From Pseudobutyrivibrio xylanivorans (GTDB lineage Bacteria; Bacillota; Clostridia; Lachnospirales; Lachnospiraceae): a stretch of 64,000 bases of DNA. Position 1 is the stretch's first letter. Each line of letters opens with the position of its first letter. Shown one piece after another: positions 59,748 through 64,000 of this stretch. The position numbers and the translations under genes were made by a program. The notes under the pieces were generated by a model. That model was not told where the DNA came from, did no database searches, and worked only from the letters and a program-made list of their open reading frames with translations. Location of the stretch: NCBI RefSeq assembly GCF_008935055.1, contig NZ_CP043028.1:1397901-1461900 (forward strand), in the 5' to 3' direction.

Positions 59748-62700
59748 TTATTTTCTAGTTACAGATAATACGACTTTCTCTCCGTTGATATTCCATTCTT
59801 TTGTATGCTCTCCAGATTCTCCTACGACAATCTCATCAGCAAGAACTTCACCAGCGATTGTAGCTTTGTTCTTCTCGAAGACTGCAGCTGCCTTTTCGCC
59901 AGCTGAGTACGCTACGCTGATGCGGTCCATAACCTCGAAGTCAGCTTCCTTACGCATTGTCTGAATCTTAGATACGATTTCACGTACGAAGCCTTCCTCA
60001 AGAAGTTCCTCTGTAAGATTTGTATCGAGAACTACTGTTACGTAGTTGTCTCCATCTGCTACGAAGCCCTCTGTCTGAGCCATAGAAATAAGTAAATCTT
60101 CCTCTGCAAGCTCGATAGATGCATCAACCTCTGGCAATCTTAATACCCCATTTGCCTTAAGTTCTGCATAAGCTGCATTTCCATCAAGGCTAGAAAGCGC
60201 CTTCTGGATGCCGCCAAGGAACTTACCATACTTAGGTCCTACTGTACGAAGCTGTGGCTTGAAGCTATATGATGTGAATGCTGAAACATCATCTGTGAAT
60301 GTAGCCTTCTTAACATTAAGCTCGTCCTCGATGATTGATACATACATCTCATCAAGCTCGTGCTCAGCCTTGATATACATCTGGCCGATTGGCTGACGGT
60401 TCTTGATGTTTGCTGTGTTACGGCAAGCACGTCCGTGAACAACAATCTTGAGAAGCTCATCCATGTCTTCCTCAAGCTTCTTGTCGATGAACTGCTCATT
60501 TACTACTGGGAAGTCGCAAAGGTGGATAGACTCTGGAGCTGTCTTATCTACTGAGCGAACCATGTTCTGGTAGATTTCCTCTGTCATGAAAGGAATCATT
60601 GGTGCTGCTGCAAGTGAGATATCCTTAAGGCATGTGAAAAGAGTCATGTAAGCATTAATCTTATCCTGCTCCATTCCCTTTGCCCAGAATCTGTCACGGC
60701 AACGACGAACGTACCAGTTTGACATATCATCTACGAACTCATCAAGAGCACGTGCTGCCTCAGGAATCTTGTAAGCGCCAAGGTTCTCATCAACAGCCTT
60801 GATTGCTGAATTAAGACGGGAAAGAATCCACTTGTCCATAACTGCAAGCTTGCTGAAATCAAGCTCGTACTTTGTAGGATCAAACTCATCAATATTTGCA
60901 TATAAGATATAGAAAGCGTATGTATTCCAAAGTGTTCCAAGGAACTTTCTCTGGCCTTCCATAACTGCATTCTCACCAAATCTCTTTGGAATCCATGGTG
61001 CTGAAGATGTGTAGAAGTACCATCTGATAGCATCTGCACCCATCTTCTCAAGTGCGTCGAATGGATCAACAGCATTGCCCTTAGACTTAGACATCTTCTG
61101 ACCATTCTCATCCTGAACGTGACCAAGTACGATTACGTTCTCGTATGGAGCCTTGTTGAAGAGAAGTGTTGACTCTGCCATAAGTGAGTAGAACCAACCA
61201 CGAGTCTGGTCAACAGCCTCTGAAATGAACTTAGCAGGGAACTGCTGCTCAAATACTTCCTTGTTCTCGAATGGATAGTGATGCTGAGCGAATGGCATAG
61301 CACCTGAATCGAACCAGCAGTCGATAACCTCAGGAACACGCTTCATTGTGCCCTTACACTCAGGACATGTGCATGTAACCTCATCGATGTATGGACGGTG
61401 AAGCTCGATTGTCTCAGCGTCAGCGCGGCCTGAAAGCTCTGCTAACTCCTTGCGGCTACCGATTGAAATCTGCTTGCCACAGTCTGGACACTCCCAGATG
61501 TTAAGTGGAGTTCCCCAGTAACGGTTACGTGAGATACCCCAGTCCTGAACGTTCTCAAGCCAGTCACCGAAACGTCCCTTACCAATTGAATCTGGAATCC
61601 AGTTTACAGTGTTATTATTCTTAATCAGGTCATCCTTAACCTCTGTCATCTTGATGAACCATGATTCTCTAGCGTAGTAGATAAGTGGAGTGTCGCATCT
61701 CCAGCAGTGTGGATACTCGTGCTCGAACTTAGGTGCTTCGAAGAGCTGTCCCTTTGCATCAAGGTCCTTAAGTACGTTTGGATCTGCATCCTTAACGAAC
61801 TGACCTGCGTAAGGTGTCTCCTCTGTAAGCTCACCCTTGCCATCTACGAACTGAACGAATGGAAGGTCATACTTACGTCCAACCTTTGCATCGTCCTCAC
61901 CAAATGCAGGAGCGATATGAACGATACCAGTACCATCTGACATAGTAACGTAATCGTCGCATACTACGAAGTGTGCCTTCTTGTGCTGCTTTTCTGCTGC
62001 AATACCTGCGCACTCGAAAAGTGGCTCGTATTCCTTGTACTCAAGGTCTGTACCCTTGTAAGTCTCAAGAACTTCGTATGCCTTCTGTCCTTCCTCTGAA
62101 GCGAGCTTGCCAAGAACCTTGTCAGCAAGTGCCTCTGCAAGAATGTATGTATAGCCATCAGCTGCCTTTACTCTGATGTAAGTCTCTACTGGATTTACGC
62201 AAAGTGCAAGGTTTGATGGAAGTGTCCATGGTGTTGTTGTCCAAGCGAGGAAGTAAGCATCCTCTCCCTTAATCTTGAAACGTGCGATTGCTGAGCGCTC
62301 CTTAACAGTCTTGTAGCCCTGAGCAACCTCCTGCGCTGAAAGTGGAGTACCGCAACGAGGGCAATAAGGAACAATCTTGAATCCCTTGTAAAGGAGTTTC
62401 TTGTCCCAAATTGTCTTGAGTGCCCACCACTCAGACTCGATGAAATTGTCATCGTATGTGATGTAAGGATTGTCCATATCTGCCCAGAAACCAACTGTGC
62501 CAGAGAAATCCTCCCACATACCCTTGTATTTCCATACGGATTCCTTACACTGCTTGATGAAAGGCTCCATTCCGTATTCTTCAATCTGCTCTTTTCCATT
62601 AAGACCAAGAAGCTTCTCAACCTCGAGCTCTACTGGAAGACCATGTGTATCCCAACCAGCCTTACGAGGAACGAACTTGCCCTTCATTGTCTGGTATCTA

Positions 62701-62906
62701 GGAATCATGTCCTTAATGGCACGAGTCTCAACATGACCAATGTGAGGCTTGCCGTTTGCTGTTGGAGGGCCATCATAGAATGTGTATGTTTCCCCCTCTT
62801 TTCTTGAATCCATTGACTTCTGGAAGATATCGTTCTCCTCCCAGAACTTGAGCACCTGCTTTTCGCGCTCAACAAAATTTAAGCTTGCGTCTACTTTGTT
62901 GTACAT
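59748..62906 (-). CDS. ileS: Isoleucyl-tRNA synthetase, type 2
   Basis: 1052 residues, class Ia. HIGH motif at residues 55-58 (GKPHIGH), KMSKS near residue 600 (GQKMSKSKGNAVDPF), the editing domain (WTTTPWTLPSNLALCVN) between them, and paired zinc-type cysteines in CPDCGKQ and CPECKG. Length and the N-terminus VEREKQVLKFWEENDIFQKS are of the eukaryote-like type 2 IleRS, which often resists mupirocin. That property is known for the type but not tested here. There is no T-box; the leader is only about 100 bp with one hairpin (62929-62953). ATG 62906 has AAAGGAA nine bases upstream. Confidence 0.97.
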   Translation of the reverse strand: MYNKVDASLNFVEREKQVLKFWEENDIFQKSMDSRKEGETYTFYDGPPTANGKPHIGHVETRAIKDMIPRYQTMKGKFVPRKAGWDTHGLPVELEVEKLLGLNGKEQIEEYGMEPFIKQCKESVWKYKGMWEDFSGTVGFWADMDNPYITYDDNFIESEWWALKTIWDKKLLYKGFKIVPYCPRCGTPLSAQEVAQGYKTVKERSAIARFKIKGEDAYFLAWTTTPWTLPSNLALCVNPVETYIRVKAADGYTYILAEALADKVLGKLASEEGQKAYEVLETYKGTDLEYKEYEPLFECAGIAAEKQHKKAHFVVCDDYVTMSDGTGIVHIAPAFGEDDAKVGRKYDLPFVQFVDGKGELTEETPYAGQFVKDADPNVLKDLDAKGQLFEAPKFEHEYPHCWRCDTPLIYYARESWFIKMTEVKDDLIKNNNTVNWIPDSIGKGRFGDWLENVQDWGISRNRYWGTPLNIWECPDCGKQISIGSRKELAELSGRADAETIELHRPYIDEVTCTCPECKGTMKRVPEVIDCWFDSGAMPFAQHHYPFENKEVFEQQFPAKFISEAVDQTRGWFYSLMAESTLLFNKAPYENVIVLGHVQDENGQKMSKSKGNAVDPFDALEKMGADAIRWYFYTSSAPWIPKRFGENAVMEGQRKFLGTLWNTYAFYILYANIDEFDPTKYELDFSKLAVMDKWILSRLNSAIKAVDENLGAYKIPEAARALDEFVDDMSNWYVRRCRDRFWAKGMEQDKINAYMTLFTCLKDISLAAAPMIPFMTEEIYQNMVRSVDKTAPESIHLCDFPVVNEQFIDKKLEEDMDELLKIVVHGRACRNTANIKNRQPIGQMYIKAEHELDEMYVSIIEDELNVKKATFTDDVSAFTSYSFKPQLRTVGPKYGKFLGGIQKALSSLDGNAAYAELKANGVLRLPEVDASIELAEEDLLISMAQTEGFVADGDNYVTVVLDTNLTEELLEEGFVREIVSKIQTMRKEADFEVMDRISVAYSAGEKAAAVFEKNKATIAGEVLADEIVVGESGEHTKEWNINGEKVVLSVTRK

Positions 62907-62928
62907 ATAAAGTAATTCCTTTCTATGA

Positions 62929-62953
62929 GGATATGCTTTCTCGTCACATATCC
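62929..62953 (-). other. Hairpin in the ileS leader
   Basis: GGATATG and CATATCC form a 7-bp stem with an 11-base loop, 23 bp upstream of the ileS start. A second stem (GGTTAGA with TCTAACC, 62988-63010) lies after the upstream gene, followed at a distance by TTTTT. Neither matches a T-box. Confidence 0.4.
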
Positions 62954-63014
62954 CTTCTCTTATTTAATATGTAAAAACTCTGAAGCTGGTTAGACTTCAG
63001 ACTTCTAACCAATA

Positions 63015-63464
63015 TTAAAGTGTGTCATCTGGCTCTAAATCCTGCAATTCATTGTCCAAATCAAAATTGAACTCTGAATCGAAATTTGGATAGTCCTCAA
63101 TATTATTAAAGAAAATGCCGTCATTCATCATCAGGATGATATTATCAGCATTGCTAAACATGTAGGTCCAGCAGCCGATGCAAAGGACGATTGAAGCAAT
63201 AGCTGTCAGAATTCCTGTTACAGCAAGAGCCTTGCCCTTCTTTACTCCTCTGCCTGAATTGGAGCCAAGGAAAACTGCTCCGAAAATAATTGCAATAATC
63301 GAAGACAAAATATTCAGTCCAAACAAGAAAAATACCAAGGAAATTGCACCAATTATCAATGATGCAACTGCCAAGCCGTAGTTCATCGGAGGTGCATCCT
63401 TCCTATCGTTTAAAGAGTTCATCTCCTTATCAATATCCTCAACATACTGGTACTCGTAATTCAT
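63015..63464 (-). CDS. DUF4190-like small membrane protein
   Basis: 149 residues with two hydrophobic helices close together (YGLAVASLIIGAISLVFFLF with LNILSSIIAIIFGAVFLG, and ALAVTGILTAIASIVLCIGC). This pattern, with GxGxxKGKALAVTGI between, is that of DUF4190. The N-terminus is charged and the C-terminus is acidic with an Asp/Glu/Leu-rich tail. The function is not known. It has its own promoter (63505-63533) and AGGAG before ATG 63464. It is just upstream of ileS, with only a weak hairpin between. Confidence 0.75.
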   Translation of the reverse strand: MNYEYQYVEDIDKEMNSLNDRKDAPPMNYGLAVASLIIGAISLVFFLFGLNILSSIIAIIFGAVFLGSNSGRGVKKGKALAVTGILTAIASIVLCIGCWTYMFSNADNIILMMNDGIFFNNIEDYPNFDSEFNFDLDNELQDLEPDDTL

Positions 63465-63504
63465 GATTTCTCCTCGGATAAATATAGTCTACCTAATCTT
63501 AAAT

Positions 63505-63533
63505 ATTCTACCCTTTATACCGCGTAAATACAA
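63505..63533 (-). promoter_or_regulatory. Promoter of the DUF4190-like gene
   Basis: TTGTAT (63528-63533), 17 bp, TAGAAT (63505-63510) on the minus strand, about 40 bp before the start codon. Confidence 0.65.
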
Positions 63534-63543
63534 GCATAAAAAC

Positions 63544-63683
63544 GCCCCCAGTTACGGCTACAAGCCGTGCGAACTATCTCTCAGCGTAAAAATGCCCCTA
63601 GTAGGCATCAAGCTCTGAGGTCTCTCAAGCGAAACATGTAGTTGAGCGGAGAGACTCTCAGGCTTGTAGCCGTAACTAGGGGC
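63544..63683. repeat. Dispersed covarying palindrome, copy F (nested, two-headed)
   Basis: A full copy in inverse orientation (63594-63683: AAGCTCTGAGGTCTCTC pairing with GAGAGACTCTCAGGCTT) is joined to the left arm of a forward copy (63544-63590). The outermost arms, 63544-63566 and 63661-63683 (starting GCCCC and ending GGGGC), pair over 23 bp with one mismatch. It lies just downstream of dhaK. Confidence 0.75.
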
Positions 63684-63700
63684 TTCATAAACCTAAGAGA

Positions 63701-64000
63701 TTATACTTGTACGAAGGCTGGTGTGTCAGCTGGGGCTGCCAGGAATTTCTTGAGTTCGTCGTCGACCTTGAGGAGGGTAATTGAGAATCCTTCCATGTCG
63801 AGGGATGTCATGTAGTTGCCAACGAGTGTCTTGGCTACTTTGATTCCCTTGCCGTCGAGAACTTCCTTCACGTGCTTGTTAGCCACGAAAAGCTCCATGA
63901 GAGGTGTGCCACCCATTCCGTTGACCATAACAGCAACCTCATCGCCTGAATTGTAGATGCCTTCTGCAAAAATCTTATCAAGAAGCTTGTCTGCAATCTC
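63701..64000 (-). CDS. dhaK: Dihydroxyacetone kinase subunit DhaK, C-terminal part
   Basis: The last 99 residues of a gene that enters from the right edge. The text SGDEVAVMVNGMGGTPLMEL and VGNYMTSLDMEGFSITLLKV is the end of the DhaK subunit (about 330 residues in full), which binds dihydroxyacetone covalently for phosphorylation. The active-site His lies outside the window. The gene ends close to copy F of the dispersed repeat. Whether it is PTS-dependent (with DhaL and DhaM) cannot be seen here. Confidence 0.9.
   Translation of the reverse strand, partial: EIADKLLDKIFAEGIYNSGDEVAVMVNGMGGTPLMELFVANKHVKEVLDGKGIKVAKTLVGNYMTSLDMEGFSITLLKVDDELKKFLAAPADTPAFVQV

Noticed and set aside
62907..63014. 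Ile leader peptide or T-box before ileS
   Set aside because: The leader is about 100 bp, contains no Ile-rich frame and no T-box; only two plain hairpins.
1..64000. CRISPR array, tRNA or rRNA genes
   Set aside because: No regularly spaced direct repeats with unique spacers and no cloverleaf or conserved rRNA stretch were seen. The dispersed palindromes are intergenic, widely separated and not CRISPR repeats.

Overview
The window is a low-GC Firmicute chromosome segment, most likely from a Lachnospiraceae of the Butyrivibrio/Pseudobutyrivibrio type. The hints are a domain-permuted GH3 glucosidase, DUF4317 and DUF1836 proteins, a type-2 isoleucyl-tRNA synthetase, GPH and LplBC-type sugar uptake, and Gram-positive lipoproteins with strong AGGAG ribosome sites. 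The genus is an inference. Almost every gene lies on the minus strand; the clear exceptions are a LacI-type regulator and a DUF4317 gene. I saw no rRNA, tRNA or CRISPR array.

Layout. 1-8.9 kb is an accessory, partly decayed region: two GNAT genes, a TetR regulator with tandem operators, remnants of a GNAT gene, an EamA transporter, a methyltransferase, an acyltransferase and an esterase, two paralogous cassettes (XRE repressor plus a protein resembling polyvalent-protein modules of mobile elements), and an IS110-family element whose upstream non-coding end folds like a bridge RNA. 8.9-13.5 kb is housekeeping: a 23S rRNA m5U methyltransferase, PcrA/UvrD helicase and a DUF1836 protein. 13.6-25.9 kb is a glycoside-utilisation block (GH2, small membrane protein, permuted GH3, GPH symporter, GH78 rhamnosidase) with an AgrC/AgrA-like histidine kinase and LytTR response regulator. 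Three promoters here carry matched LytTR-type direct repeats at nearly the same distance from the -10. 25.9-29.5 kb holds a TrpR-like regulator and an asnS-asnA pair. In front of asnS is a good sigma-70 promoter, then a 24-codon leader peptide with 12 asparagine codons, then mutually exclusive hairpins ending in a terminator: a complete ribosome-mediated asparagine attenuator.

29.5-38.1 kb is a sucrose/raffinose-type cluster (GH32, lipoprotein and two permeases, GH36 alpha-galactosidase) with a divergent LacI regulator and five operator-like motifs. 38.3-43.8 kb has a DUF4317 gene and a MacAB-like exporter. 44.2-55 kb is a CUT2-type sugar ABC transporter plus its XylFII/LytS/YesN-like three-component sensor operon. 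55-64 kb holds an EF-hand protein, a CPBP protease, glycogen phosphorylase, ileS, a small membrane protein and the end of dhaK.

A second recurrent theme is a dispersed palindromic repeat of about 83-153 bp, with at least six intergenic copies. Its stem sequences differ between copies in a compensatory way, so the fold is kept while the sequence changes. A second two-copy repeat and a giant hairpin between asnS and asnA add to an unusually structured intergenic landscape.
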